A stretch of 45,011 nt of DNA from positions 1 through 45,011 of the IMG/VR virus record IMGVR_UViG_3300021087_000801; one strand, written 5' to 3'. The translations under genes were made by a program, and so were the position numbers. The DNA is from a virus. Below the pieces are notes generated by a model that saw only the letters and a list, made by a program, of their open reading frames with translations, was not told where the DNA came from and searched no databases. This document shows, one piece after another, positions 1 through 6,231 of the stretch (positions within the stretch are counted from its first letter, which is position 1; every line of letters begins with the position of its first letter).

Positions 1-2
1 GA

Positions 3-566
3 ATTGGACCAGGAAGCGTGTGTACAACACGAATCCAAACAGGAGTTGGGTATCCGCAACTTAGTGCAGTCATTGAATGTGCAGATGCGGCACATGGACT
101 TGGTGGACATATTATTGCTGATGGGGGCTGTAACTCTAGTGGTGATGTGGCTAAAGCATTTGCTGGCGGTGCCGATTATGTAATGCTAGGCGGTATGCTT
201 GCAGGACACGATCAAGGTGGCGGCGAAGTTATTAGTAAGATGTATGCAACTAATGAATGGCTCACAGCAGAAAAACCTTTACTTGAACAAAAACAGTTTG
301 TGGCTTTTTACGGAATGAGTAGTGATGCAGCAAATACAAAACACTTTGGAGGACTAAAAGACTATCGTGCAAGCGAAGGACGAGAAGTACTAGTTCCATA
401 CAGAGGTGCAGTACAGCACACCATACAAGCAATCTTAGGTGGGTTGCGTAGTACTTGTACATATGCAGGTGCAATGAAATTAAAACAATTGAGCAAGTGT
501 ACAACATTCGTTCGTGTTAATAATCAATTTAATCGTACATACGAAAGTACAACAACAAAAATTTAA
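3..566 (+). CDS. guaC: GMP reductase, C-terminal part (5' end outside window)
   Basis: This is the C-terminal half of a GMP reductase, which converts GMP to IMP with NADPH in purine salvage. The visible part opens with the catalytic-cysteine loop (GPGSVCTTR), followed by the [11 protein letters not shown] segment, the phosphate-binding DGGC and [14 protein letters not shown] stretches, and the flap region YGMSS. The C-terminal [13 protein letters not shown] and TTFVRV strings are closer to GuaC than to IMP dehydrogenase, and no CBS domains are seen. The gene runs in from the left edge, so its start is unseen. It ends just before a pair of late promoters. A phage GMP reductase would shift guanine nucleotides towards the IMP and adenine pools during infection; that role is inferred. 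Confidence 0.93.
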   Translation: MGPGSVCTTRIQTGVGYPQLSAVIECADAAHGLGGHIIADGGCNSSGDVAKAFAGGADYVMLGGMLAGHDQGGGEVISKMYATNEWLTAEKPLLEQKQFVAFYGMSSDAANTKHFGGLKDYRASEGREVLVPYRGAVQHTIQAILGGLRSTCTYAGAMKLKQLSKCTTFVRVNNQFNRTYESTTTKI

Positions 567-594
567 GCTATGTTTGTAATGCAGATCGGAATTG

Positions 595-602
595 CATAAA
601 TA
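595..602 (+). promoter_or_regulatory. T4-type late promoter (CATAAATA)
   Basis: CATAAATA matches the T4/cyanophage late octamer. It is the first of two copies 32 bases apart upstream of the hairpin region. Motif match only. Confidence 0.5.
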
Positions 603-626
603 AAACGGCTAAAAACATTTATCTTA

Positions 627-634
627 GATAAATA
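627..634 (+). promoter_or_regulatory. T4-type late promoter (GATAAATA)
   Basis: GATAAATA is the commonest form of the late octamer in this window. Initiation would fall near position 640, so the transcript would carry the whole hairpin array as a leader or as a stand-alone RNA. Confidence 0.6.
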
Positions 635-652
635 AAAGTGTATTAAGAATAG

Positions 653-664
653 CACAACGTTGTG
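653..664. repeat. 12-bp perfect palindrome CACAACGTTGTG
   Basis: This is a perfect inverted repeat just downstream of the predicted late start site. It could be an operator-type site or a small hairpin at the 5' end of the transcript. Nothing in the sequence decides between these. Confidence 0.4.
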
Positions 665-692
665 TTATTATTTTCATATACAAAGTAGTATA

Positions 693-853
693 GAGCGACC
701 TCGGCTCAGAAAAAAAGAGCGGCAGTTAGTGCCACGCTAACTGACTCTGGGAAAGACCAGGGCATAACCCATGCCTTACAAGCGATACATTATGAGGTAT
801 CGTGGTAGCAGCCAGGAGAGACTGGCAAAACGGATGCTTTCCCAAAAACATCC
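693..853 (+). ncRNA. Tandem-hairpin structured RNA, unclassified
   Basis: This gene-free stretch folds by eye into consecutive hairpins. They are GAGC/GCTC (693-707, or the competing GCTC/GAGC at 704-720), CAGTTAG/CTAACTG (723-743), CTCTGG/CCAGGG (745-762), GGCAT/ATGCC (761-775, sharing two bases with the previous stem), GCGATAC/GTATCGT (782-803), GCCAG/CTGGC (811-826) and GGATG/CATCC (832-853). The loop of the second hairpin (CCACG, 732-736) could also pair with CGTGG at 801-805. The stretch is richer in G+C than its flanks and lies between two late promoters and a small gene. It is not a tRNA, and I recognise no RNA family. It could be a leader of the next gene or a separate phage RNA. Confidence 0.55.
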
Positions 854-878
854 ACATAAAATATAAACGGAGAATAAA

Positions 879-1073
879 ATGACTACGACATTTTTTAATG
901 CATGGTCAAGGTTGTTCAACGGGCACCGTCGAAGTGTGGCCTATAGCAAAAACCTTATGACATATGCAAAAACTGAATATGGTAATGATTGGCTATATGC
1001 CTACACCTATATGTTAGAACATGATGGCCAAGCACCAAAGTCTTGGCATACAAAGAAGGTAACAATAAAATGA
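879..1073 (+). CDS. Small unknown protein (64 aa)
   Basis: The function is not recognised. The product is a basic, aromatic-rich small protein beginning MTTTFFNAWSRLF, with a Tyr/Trp-rich middle (DWLYAYTYMLEHDG). The start is fixed by a GGAG box seven bases upstream of the ATG, just after the hairpin array. Its stop overlaps the ATG of the next gene (ATGA), so the two are translationally coupled. The shared MTTT opening and the DUF1127 neighbour suggest a family of small regulatory proteins, but that is a guess. Confidence 0.7.
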   Translation: MTTTFFNAWSRLFNGHRRSVAYSKNLMTYAKTEYGNDWLYAYTYMLEHDGQAPKSWHTKKVTIK

Positions 1074-1261
1074 CAACAACATTAATATATAAACAAACAT
1101 GCGAAGTTTGTGAAAAGATTAAAAACGCAACTCTAACAGTGCTATTGGCACTTTGGGCATTTGGTGAATCATGTGGACGTGCAAGAGCGGCTGCACAGTT
1201 ACATCGTGATGGGTTTCATGAAGAAGCAAAAAGTTTATACATGGATAATAAAAATGATTAA
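1070..1261 (+). CDS. Small protein with GRARAAAQLHRDGFHEEAK motif (63 aa)
   Basis: I placed the start at the ATG that overlaps the upstream stop, because an AAGAAGG box lies 10 bases before it. The alternative is an upstream TTG. The N-terminal part has a CEVCEK pair of cysteines, then a hydrophobic stretch (TVLLALWAF), then GRARAAAQLHRDGFHEEAK. Similar 'RARAAAEL..GYHEEA' segments occur in small alphaproteobacterial proteins of the DUF1127 type. The role is unknown. It overlaps the start of the following DUF1127 gene by eight bases. Confidence 0.7.
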   Translation: MTTTLIYKQTCEVCEKIKNATLTVLLALWAFGESCGRARAAAQLHRDGFHEEAKSLYMDNKND

Positions 1262-1439
1262 TACTATAACAAACAAATTAGGCTGGTTAAAACGTGCATA
1301 TAGTCGCACTCAAAGTAGAAAACAAACTGAAAAGGCATTATCAGATTTAACTGATTTTGAATTGAATGATATTGGATTATGCAGAGGCGATATTAGATCA
1401 GTAGCACGTGGCGAAAAAGTTTATAGAAAGACATACTAA
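1254..1439 (+). CDS. DUF1127 (YjiS-like) small protein (61 aa)
   Basis: The C-terminal half carries the DUF1127 signature: LSDLTDFELNDIGLCRGDI followed by a basic tail. The N-terminal half is a basic amphipathic helix (LGWLKRAYSRTQSRKQ). DUF1127 proteins are abundant in alphaproteobacteria, and some bind RNA or affect RNA turnover and phosphate or stress responses. A phage copy could modulate host regulation, which is inference. I chose the ATG that begins exactly at the DUF1127 N-terminus. An in-frame upstream ATG exists, but it lies inside the preceding gene in another frame. Confidence 0.8.
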   Translation: MINTITNKLGWLKRAYSRTQSRKQTEKALSDLTDFELNDIGLCRGDIRSVARGEKVYRKTY

Positions 1440-1484
1440 ATGTGGCCTTATACTGAAGAAGAATTAGACTTTATTAATAAGTAG
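1440..1484 (+). CDS. Putative 14-residue micropeptide MWPYTEEELDFINK
   Basis: The ATG directly follows the stop of the DUF1127 gene with no gap. The peptide is acidic with an aromatic N-terminus. No separate ribosome-binding site is visible, so any translation would be by coupling. It may simply be chance. Confidence 0.3.
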   Translation: MWPYTEEELDFINK

Positions 1485-1495
1485 AGTTTTAATCG

Positions 1496-1503
1496 TATAA
1501 ATA
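1496..1503 (+). promoter_or_regulatory. Late promoter TATAAATA, 5 bases before ATG
   Basis: This is the exact T4 late consensus TATAAATA. In T4 this octamer spans about -13 to -6, so +1 would be the A of the ATG at 1509. No ribosome-binding site stands between, which predicts a leaderless mRNA. Confidence 0.75.
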
Positions 1504-1508
1504 GCTGT

Positions 1509-2486
1509 ATGAGTAAAGTACATCTATTATCAGAATTAATAACACGTTTGCAGAGTTTTGACACACAAGTTGATAAACTAGAACTCTTGCAGACGTATCG
1601 AAAAGAACCTATATTTAAACGAATAATTACTATTGCATATAATCCATGGATAGATTTTGAAATGCAAGATTTCACTCCAAGACGCATGGGTAAGCAGTTT
1701 GGTATGGGACTAACTAAGTTCTTACATATTTTAACAGATATTATTGATGAAAAATATGATGAAAGAGAAAAGAACTTTTCTTGTCAAATGGCAATGAATC
1801 ATATAGACGAACGTGATGCTGCACTATTTGTTAGTTTGTTAAGACAAGATTTAGATCTAGGACTAGAGCCTGAAACAATTAACAAAGTATGGCCTGGATT
1901 AATTATGGTGTATCCACTAAGTACACCAACAGTAGCAGATTATAAAACATTTCACAAATATCCAGCAGCAGTACAACCAATCAGTAGAGGTCTACGAGTT
2001 AATGTAATTGTTCATAAAGGATTAGTTAGTTACAAAGATAAAGAAGGTAACAATATTGAAGGTTGGAATATGTACGATGAGCAGTTTATTAATTTAGCAC
2101 AAAACAATAGCACAGTATTTGATGGCCATGCAGTTGTGGCAAATGGAATAACTATTGTAGAAACTGACAATCAAAAAGTATTAGAAGCAGACCCAGAAAA
2201 TGTTAAGTTTGTATTTTGGGATATTATACGTTATGATGGATTTGTAAAAGGTGAAGATTCACGTATAGGTTATAACTGGCGACATAATGGACTTGAGCAT
2301 ATGATTATGCTTGCATTTGATAAAAACAAAACACCTTGTTATGATATTGTAAAAGCTGACCTTGTTGGAAGTGATGAACAGTTAGAATTAACTGTTAAAA
2401 AGTTTGCAAATAAATGTGTTATAAAACGTTTAGATGGAACATGGATACGTGGAAACGATCCAACGCAAGTTATTTACGAGTCTTAA
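1509..2486 (+). CDS. ATP-dependent DNA ligase-like protein, catalytically degenerate (325 aa)
   Basis: The N-terminal 140 residues resemble the DNA-binding domain of T4 DNA ligase, most clearly LLRQDLDLGL..ETINKVWPGLI. The adenylation domain follows, but its key motifs are changed. Motif I (KxDG in ligases) reads QPISRGLRVN at residues 156-165, with Ile where the AMP-accepting Lys belongs. The DGE of motif III is DGH (residues 205-207). Motif IV (EGxxxK) reads NKCVIK. The protein ends at about 325 residues, without the OB-fold domain or the KxK motif V. It should not ligate by the usual chemistry and may be a DNA- or nick-binding pseudoenzyme. It follows a consensus late promoter and overlaps the convergent lipase gene by 17 bases. 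Confidence 0.65.
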   Translation: MSKVHLLSELITRLQSFDTQVDKLELLQTYRKEPIFKRIITIAYNPWIDFEMQDFTPRRMGKQFGMGLTKFLHILTDIIDEKYDEREKNFSCQMAMNHIDERDAALFVSLLRQDLDLGLEPETINKVWPGLIMVYPLSTPTVADYKTFHKYPAAVQPISRGLRVNVIVHKGLVSYKDKEGNNIEGWNMYDEQFINLAQNNSTVFDGHAVVANGITIVETDNQKVLEADPENVKFVFWDIIRYDGFVKGEDSRIGYNWRHNGLEHMIMLAFDKNKTPCYDIVKADLVGSDEQLELTVKKFANKCVIKRLDGTWIRGNDPTQVIYES

Positions 2487-3222
2487 TTTTCTTAATATAT
2501 TGATTTCCAAAGTGGTCATATAATCCATCAAAGAACTGAAACTTACTAAATGCTTTACCAGTTCCTTTCATTCTATCTTTAAATCGTTGCCACCATGTTA
2601 CTTTGGTTTTAATATGTACATCATATGTAATATATTGTATTTGCCCTACATGTTTGTAATATCCAAAGAATGGAACTCTAGTAACAAGATCATTATTGTT
2701 AACAAAACGATATGCCGCAATATCTTTAAACTGTTCGCCCCATGTTCTATCACCTACTTTTGGTGATCCATATGTATATAATTCTAAATCTGCACCCAAT
2801 TGGTGAAATCTACTAGCACATATAGTTGCCATTGCAGCTCCCAAACTATGTCCAGTAATTACTATTTTTTTAGTAGTTAGTTTTTTACCCAACCACTTAA
2901 TAATTTCAGGATATAGTTTATCTAGTTCATGCTTAAACCCAGAATGTACTGTACCTGTTGTATCAGCACCTGCTGGCCAAGCCTTAATATCTGCTATTAA
3001 GTCGCCTATTTGAGCGCCTTCAGTGCCCCTAAAAGCAACGATCACATAGTCATGCATAACAATGCCATAACCTTGTGCGTTTTCTTTTTCAAAGAATTTA
3101 ACACTTGAATGTTTTATTTTATTATCTTTTAGGAATTTAACTACCTCTGGTTTTTCGCCATATACTACTTTTGATATATCAATACATAGTTCTGCTAATT
3201 TCCAGTTTATTTGTTTGTTCAT
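2470..3222 (-). CDS. Class 3 lipase / alpha-beta hydrolase (250 aa)
   Basis: This is a serine hydrolase of the lipase class 3 family, expected to cleave acyl esters of lipids. The nucleophile elbow GHSLGAA puts the catalytic Ser at residue 126. The acid is probably Asp178 (NNNDLV) and the base His191 (YKHVGQ). The oxyanion-side motif VIVAFRGTEG lies near residue 60, and YGSPKVGD is also typical of the family. There is no signal peptide, so it would act in the cytoplasm or at the inner membrane, for example on host lipids at lysis. It is the second gene of a two-gene minus-strand unit. Its start abuts the stop of the upstream membrane protein. Confidence 0.88.
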   Translation of the reverse strand: MNKQINWKLAELCIDISKVVYGEKPEVVKFLKDNKIKHSSVKFFEKENAQGYGIVMHDYVIVAFRGTEGAQIGDLIADIKAWPAGADTTGTVHSGFKHELDKLYPEIIKWLGKKLTTKKIVITGHSLGAAMATICASRFHQLGADLELYTYGSPKVGDRTWGEQFKDIAAYRFVNNNDLVTRVPFFGYYKHVGQIQYITYDVHIKTKVTWWQRFKDRMKGTGKAFSKFQFFDGLYDHFGNQYIKKIKTRK

Positions 3223-3545
3223 TATTTTTTAACCTTTGGATCGTTAACTAGTTTTTCTAGTCTATGTGTAGGTATGCGTGTATTGTAAATGTATCTCCAT
3301 ACTTTACCTCTGCCGTTATCAATTTCAAATATAGTTTCTCGCATGCCTATATTAATAATAGTAGCTCTTTCACCGTCAAGATATACTTCGTCACCCGGCT
3401 CAAACCCAGGTTTCATTTTCCAACGTATACTTGCTACAAAATCACCTACTAGTTCTTTAAACCATAGAACTATGATCGCGGTAACACCTAACCCAATTAA
3501 TGGCTCTAAAAGCTGTGAAATTTCTAATGCTTGTTGTTCTAACAT
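3222..3545 (-). CDS. Membrane-anchored protein with MscS-like beta domain (107 aa)
   Basis: One N-terminal transmembrane helix (LIGLGVTAIIVLWF) is followed by a basic stretch and a small beta domain, FEPGDEVYLDGERATIINIG. The latter looks like the beta domain after the pore helix of MscS-type mechanosensitive channels. It is far shorter than a complete MscS (about 280 residues) and lacks the other helices. It is co-transcribed with the lipase and shares one base with it, so a joint role at the membrane is plausible but unproven. Confidence 0.6.
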   Translation of the reverse strand: MLEQQALEISQLLEPLIGLGVTAIIVLWFKELVGDFVASIRWKMKPGFEPGDEVYLDGERATIINIGMRETIFEIDNGRGKVWRYIYNTRIPTHRLEKLVNDPKVKK

Positions 3546-3553
3546 ACTATAAC

Positions 3554-3561
3554 TATTTATT
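3554..3561 (-). promoter_or_regulatory. Late promoter AATAAATA for the minus-strand pair
   Basis: On the minus strand AATAAATA lies eight bases before the ATG of the membrane protein. Motif match only, but it fits the position of the other late promoters. Confidence 0.45.
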
Positions 3562-3579
3562 TAAAATTGACAAAAATTG

Positions 3580-3608
3580 TTGACAAACAGACAATAATAT
3601 ACTATAAT
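3580..3608 (+). promoter_or_regulatory. Sigma70-type promoter for peroxiredoxin
   Basis: TTGACA and TATAAT are separated by 17 bases, a full consensus. A second TTGACA begins 13 bases upstream. A GGAG ribosome-binding site and the peroxiredoxin ATG follow about 30 bases later. Confidence 0.8.
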
Positions 3609-3636
3609 TACACTATTGAAATGAAAGGAGTTACCA

Positions 3637-4179
3637 ATGAGTAATGAAAACAGTAATGTACCAGCAGTAACATTTATGGTACGAGTACCAGATCCTACAG
3701 CAGAAGGAAATGCTTGTGAAATTGTACCATCAACGTGGGCAGAGTTAACAACTGGTGAAATTTTTAATAACAAGAAAGTTATTGTGTTTAGTTTGCCAGG
3801 TGCGTTTACACCAACATGTAGCACGTTCCAATTGCCAGGATTTGAACAAGATGCACAAAAGTTTTATGATAAGGGTGTAGATGATATTTATTGTATTAGT
3901 GTTAACGATGCATTTGTAATGAATGCATGGCGTGACTCACAAAACTTAAAAAATGTTAAAATTATTCCAGATGGCAACGGCGATTTTACTAAAGGCATGG
4001 ACATGGATGTCACATTTAATAATCGCGGCTTTGGTATTCGTAGTTGGCGTTATGCAATGATTGTTGATAACGGAACTATTACAAAAATGTTTGTAGAGCC
4101 AGGAAAAGCAATAGATTCAGATCCAGATCCATATGGTGAAACTTCACCTGATAATGTGTTTGCATCTCTACAGGAGTAA
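3637..4179 (+). CDS. Peroxiredoxin, Prx5/redoxin family (180 aa)
   Basis: This is a thiol peroxidase that reduces hydrogen peroxide and organic peroxides. The active-site string LPGAFTPTCS gives peroxidatic Cys61 with the conserved Thr. GFEQDAQKF and SVNDAFVMNAW are typical of the Prx5/AhpE-like redoxin group, and MIVDNGTITKMFVEPGK closes the fold. Another cysteine (Cys86, DIYCISV) is present, but I cannot say whether it resolves the sulfenate. The length is near that of bacterial Prx5 proteins. The gene has its own sigma70 promoter and a strong GGAG box, and is followed directly by a GNAT gene. It probably protects infected cells from oxidants; being redoxin-driven, it would depend on host thiol donors. 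Confidence 0.92.
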   Translation: MSNENSNVPAVTFMVRVPDPTAEGNACEIVPSTWAELTTGEIFNNKKVIVFSLPGAFTPTCSTFQLPGFEQDAQKFYDKGVDDIYCISVNDAFVMNAWRDSQNLKNVKIIPDGNGDFTKGMDMDVTFNNRGFGIRSWRYAMIVDNGTITKMFVEPGKAIDSDPDPYGETSPDNVFASLQE

Positions 4180-4674
4180 TTGTTGAAAGTATTTAAATCG
4201 TCTATTGATAATTTTTTTAGATGGGTTAACTCTAGCGAATTAGTAGAGTTAACTGACATTGATGTAAATGAAGATCCAGTAAGACCTGAACTAGATGTAG
4301 AGTTTAGAACAAGTTATGGTAGAAAAATCTTTGGACTAAAATACAAAAATGATATAGAAGGTATTATATGTGTAGCATTTTGTAATGACTTACCACAAAG
4401 TGAACGAGAACTTGATTTAATTAGTCAAAACGCATATTTGCGTGACAATGCCAATATTGCAGTTGCGTACACAGTATGGTCACGTAAACGTGGCGCTGGT
4501 AAAGAAATTGTAGCAAAACTAAAAGAGCATATAAAAGAAAAAACAAACATTGAACGAATAGTTACATTATCTCCATTAACACCAATGGCAACACATTTTC
4601 ATATAAGCAACGGTGCTAAATTAATACAACATAATGCAACTACTCAGAATTTTGAGTATAAGTTAGATAAATAG
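4180..4674 (+). CDS. GNAT-fold acetyltransferase-like protein (164 aa)
   Basis: The acetyl-CoA-binding motif of the GNAT fold is visible as SRKRGAGKEIV around residue 106. The C-terminal part, IVTLSPLTPMATHFHISNGAKL, resembles the GNAT-like C-terminal domain of malonyl-CoA decarboxylase ('TLSPIPGF' and 'FHLGNGA'). The substrate is unknown. Translation starts at one of two consecutive TTG codons directly after the peroxiredoxin stop, with that gene's last bases (CAGGAG) serving as ribosome-binding site. The gene therefore sits in the peroxiredoxin operon. Confidence 0.6.
   Translation: MLKVFKSSIDNFFRWVNSSELVELTDIDVNEDPVRPELDVEFRTSYGRKIFGLKYKNDIEGIICVAFCNDLPQSERELDLISQNAYLRDNANIAVAYTVWSRKRGAGKEIVAKLKEHIKEKTNIERIVTLSPLTPMATHFHISNGAKLIQHNATTQNFEYKLDK
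4666..4673 (+). promoter_or_regulatory. Late promoter GATAAATA before iscU
   Basis: GATAAATA overlaps the stop region of the GNAT gene, 22 bases before the iscU ATG. An AGGAAG box lies between, so this would be a normal leadered late transcript. Confidence 0.55.
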
Positions 4675-4695
4675 TATTTCATATAGGAAGAAACT

Positions 4696-5106
4696 ATGGC
4701 ATATAGCGAAAAAGTGCTAGACCATTACAATAATCCAAGAAATGTAGGTAAATTTGACCCCAATGAAGAGAATATCGGAACTGGTATGGTAGGTGCACCT
4801 GCATGTGGAGATGTAATGCGTTTACAAATAAAAGTAGATGACAATGGCATCATAGAAGATGCAAAGTTTAAAACATATGGTTGTGGAAGTGCAATTGCTA
4901 GTTCAAGTATGGTAACAACTATGCTTAAAGGTATGACACTAGACGAAGCACAAGAAATTAAAAATACAACAATTGTTGAAGAACTAGCATTACCACCAGT
5001 AAAAATTCACTGTAGCGTATTGGCAGAAGATGCCATTAAAGCCGCAGTAAGAGATTACGGCGATAAAAAACAAAAAATAAACGCAAAACCGGTTGACATA
5101 ACTTAG
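4696..5106 (+). CDS. iscU: Iron-sulphur cluster scaffold protein IscU (136 aa)
   Basis: This is the scaffold on which IscS assembles [2Fe-2S] clusters before transfer to apoproteins. All ligands are present at the E. coli positions: Cys37 and Asp39 (PACGDVM), Cys63 (YGCGSAIASSS), His105 and Cys106 (IHCSVLAEDAI). The chaperone-recognition motif LPPVK is at 99-103. It is close to bacterial IscU along its length apart from a short C-terminal extension. No IscS, IscA, HscA or HscB gene is seen nearby, so it would rely on host sulphur donors. Three radical SAM proteins elsewhere in the window each need a [4Fe-4S] cluster, an obvious (inferred) reason for a phage to carry it. Its 3' end contains the -35 box of the tmRNA promoter. 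Confidence 0.95.
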   Translation: MAYSEKVLDHYNNPRNVGKFDPNEENIGTGMVGAPACGDVMRLQIKVDDNGIIEDAKFKTYGCGSAIASSSMVTTMLKGMTLDEAQEIKNTTIVEELALPPVKIHCSVLAEDAIKAAVRDYGDKKQKINAKPVDIT

Positions 5107-5125
5107 TTTTGTGTTATCATAAATA
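5093..5125 (+). promoter_or_regulatory. Combined sigma70 and late promoter for tmRNA
   Basis: TTGACA (5093-5098) and TATCAT (5115-5120) are 16 bases apart, and a late octamer CATAAATA (5118-5125) overlaps the -10 box. Both would initiate within a few bases of each other near 5127-5131, just before the acceptor piece of the tmRNA. Confidence 0.65.
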
Positions 5126-5127
5126 AC

Positions 5128-5440
5128 ATGTAACGTTGAAACTTGACTCAACGCATTTCAGGACCTCGGGGCAGTACCGAGCAGCTCCACCATAAACACA
5201 TCTAGATGAGATATTGAATCACTGCTTGGGTGTGCTTATGATGGGGCTGAAACAGGTTCGACTGGAAGGTTAGTAGGTAAGCGGAGTTATCGGGATCTAA
5301 GCACCGTTATCGCGAAGAAAATTTATAATTGCAAACGCAAATTATGAGCCAGAAATGGCATTAGCGGCTTAGTTTTAAGCACGTAGGGGTTTTGTAAGTT
5401 GAGCCTGGCAACAGAATCAACTTACAACTAGATTATAATT
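5128..5440 (+). ncRNA. ssrA: Circularly permuted two-piece tmRNA, tag ANANYEPEMALAA
   Basis: This RNA rescues stalled ribosomes by acting first as tRNA-Ala and then as mRNA for a degradation tag. The gene order is permuted. The acceptor piece comes first, with T-arm CTCGG/CCGAG (5165-5181), acceptor strand CAGCTCC (5182-5188) and encoded ACCA (5189-5192). The coding piece starts GGGGCTG at 5243. GGGGCTG pairs with CAGCTCC over 7 bp and includes the G3-U70 wobble recognised by alanyl-tRNA synthetase. The P2 helix is also seen: CTGGAA (5262-5267) with TTTCAG (5156-5161), extended by GTTAGT with ACT-C-AAC. The intervening segment (5193-5242) closes with CATAAACACA/TGTGCTTATG. The tag frame is 5331-5372, ANANYEPEMALAA then TAG. 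An 11-bp hairpin (about 5392-5427) ends the coding piece. The mature outer ends are estimates. Permuted tmRNA is characteristic of alphaproteobacteria. Confidence 0.93.
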
Positions 5441-5480
5441 AATATATTTTAGTATAAAAATAAAAATAATAGGAAAAACT

Positions 5481-6065
5481 ATGAAGAAGACTATAATTAC
5501 AGCGGCATTAGTTGTCGCTTTAACTGGCGCGGCACAGGCCGACGACTATGACAACACATCAATATCAATGGCGGCTGAATCGGCAACTATGGGTATTTCA
5601 TTGTCAACAAACGATACATCTAGATCAATTGATGTTTATACAATGGGCAGAAGTCTAGATCTTGGAGCAGGAGTAAGTGATAACGGAACTAACCGTGATT
5701 ATAGCCTATCTGCTGGAAGAACTATGGACATCATAAACGTAGGTCCTGTAGGAACATACGTTGATGGCGAAGTTGAATACAATTGGGGTGATACGTTTAC
5801 TAAATCAGAAATGCACTTTACTCCAACATTAGGTGGTAAAATGGACCTAGGTATCATTAGCCCATATGCTGAAGTAAATTACTTATTAAAGTCAGTTGAA
5901 GGTGACTTCACAAGCATTGATAAAGTAAATCCAACAATGACTTTTGGTACAAAAGTTGCGTTGACTACTTCTACTTCATTGAACGCTAAATTAACTAATT
6001 CACTTAACAGTGATTGGAAATCTACGGACAAAGAAGTTAGTGTAGGACTTACAGTTAAGTTTTAA
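5481..6065 (+). CDS. Exported beta-barrel-type outer membrane protein (194 aa)
   Basis: A clear Sec signal peptide (MKKTIITAALVVALTGAAQA, cleavage after AQA) leads a mature protein of about 174 residues. It is rich in alternating polar and hydrophobic strands and ends VGLTVKF, with the terminal Phe typical of BAM-inserted outer membrane barrels. I do not recognise a named family. It follows the tmRNA with no terminator between, so it may be read from the same promoter, and a strong terminator follows it. Possible roles are blocking a receptor against superinfecting phages or changing host permeability, both inferred. An AGGA box precedes the ATG. Confidence 0.75.
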   Translation: MKKTIITAALVVALTGAAQADDYDNTSISMAAESATMGISLSTNDTSRSIDVYTMGRSLDLGAGVSDNGTNRDYSLSAGRTMDIINVGPVGTYVDGEVEYNWGDTFTKSEMHFTPTLGGKMDLGIISPYAEVNYLLKSVEGDFTSIDKVNPTMTFGTKVALTTSTSLNAKLTNSLNSDWKSTDKEVSVGLTVKF

Positions 6066-6083
6066 ATTTAACAAAAGTAGGTT

Positions 6084-6112
6084 AAAAAGGTCGCTTAATG
6101 CGGCCTTTTTTT
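6084..6112 (+). terminator. Rho-independent terminator after the OMP gene
   Basis: Stem AAGGTCGC/GCGGCCTT with a TTAAT loop is flanked by A and T runs that extend the pairing, followed by a T tract. It ends the tmRNA-OMP unit. Confidence 0.9.
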
Positions 6113-6116
6113 ATGG

Positions 6117-6143
6117 TCGACAAATCATAATAAATGTTATAAT
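6117..6143 (+). promoter_or_regulatory. Possible sigma70 promoter for tRNA-Arg
   Basis: TCGACA and TATAAT are separated by 15 bases and lie 11 bases before the tRNA. The -10 box is perfect; the -35 and spacing are weaker. Confidence 0.45.
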
Positions 6144-6154
6144 ATAGATAATAC

Positions 6155-6231
6155 GGACCCGTAGCTCAGTTGGATAGAGCGTTGGTTTGCGGAACCAAAG
6201 GCCAGGAGTTCGAATCTCTTCGGGTCCGCCA
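6155..6231 (+). tRNA. tRNA-Arg(GCG)
   Basis: Full cloverleaf: acceptor GGACCCG/CGGGTCC, D-stem GCTC/GAGC, anticodon stem TTGGT/ACCAA with loop TTGCGGA (anticodon GCG), T-loop TTCGAAT, encoded CCA. It reads CGC and CGU codons. Confidence 0.93.

Noticed and set aside
3222-3545. Functional mechanosensitive channel
   Set aside because: One helix and a partial beta domain are too little for an MscS channel; only a similarity is reported.
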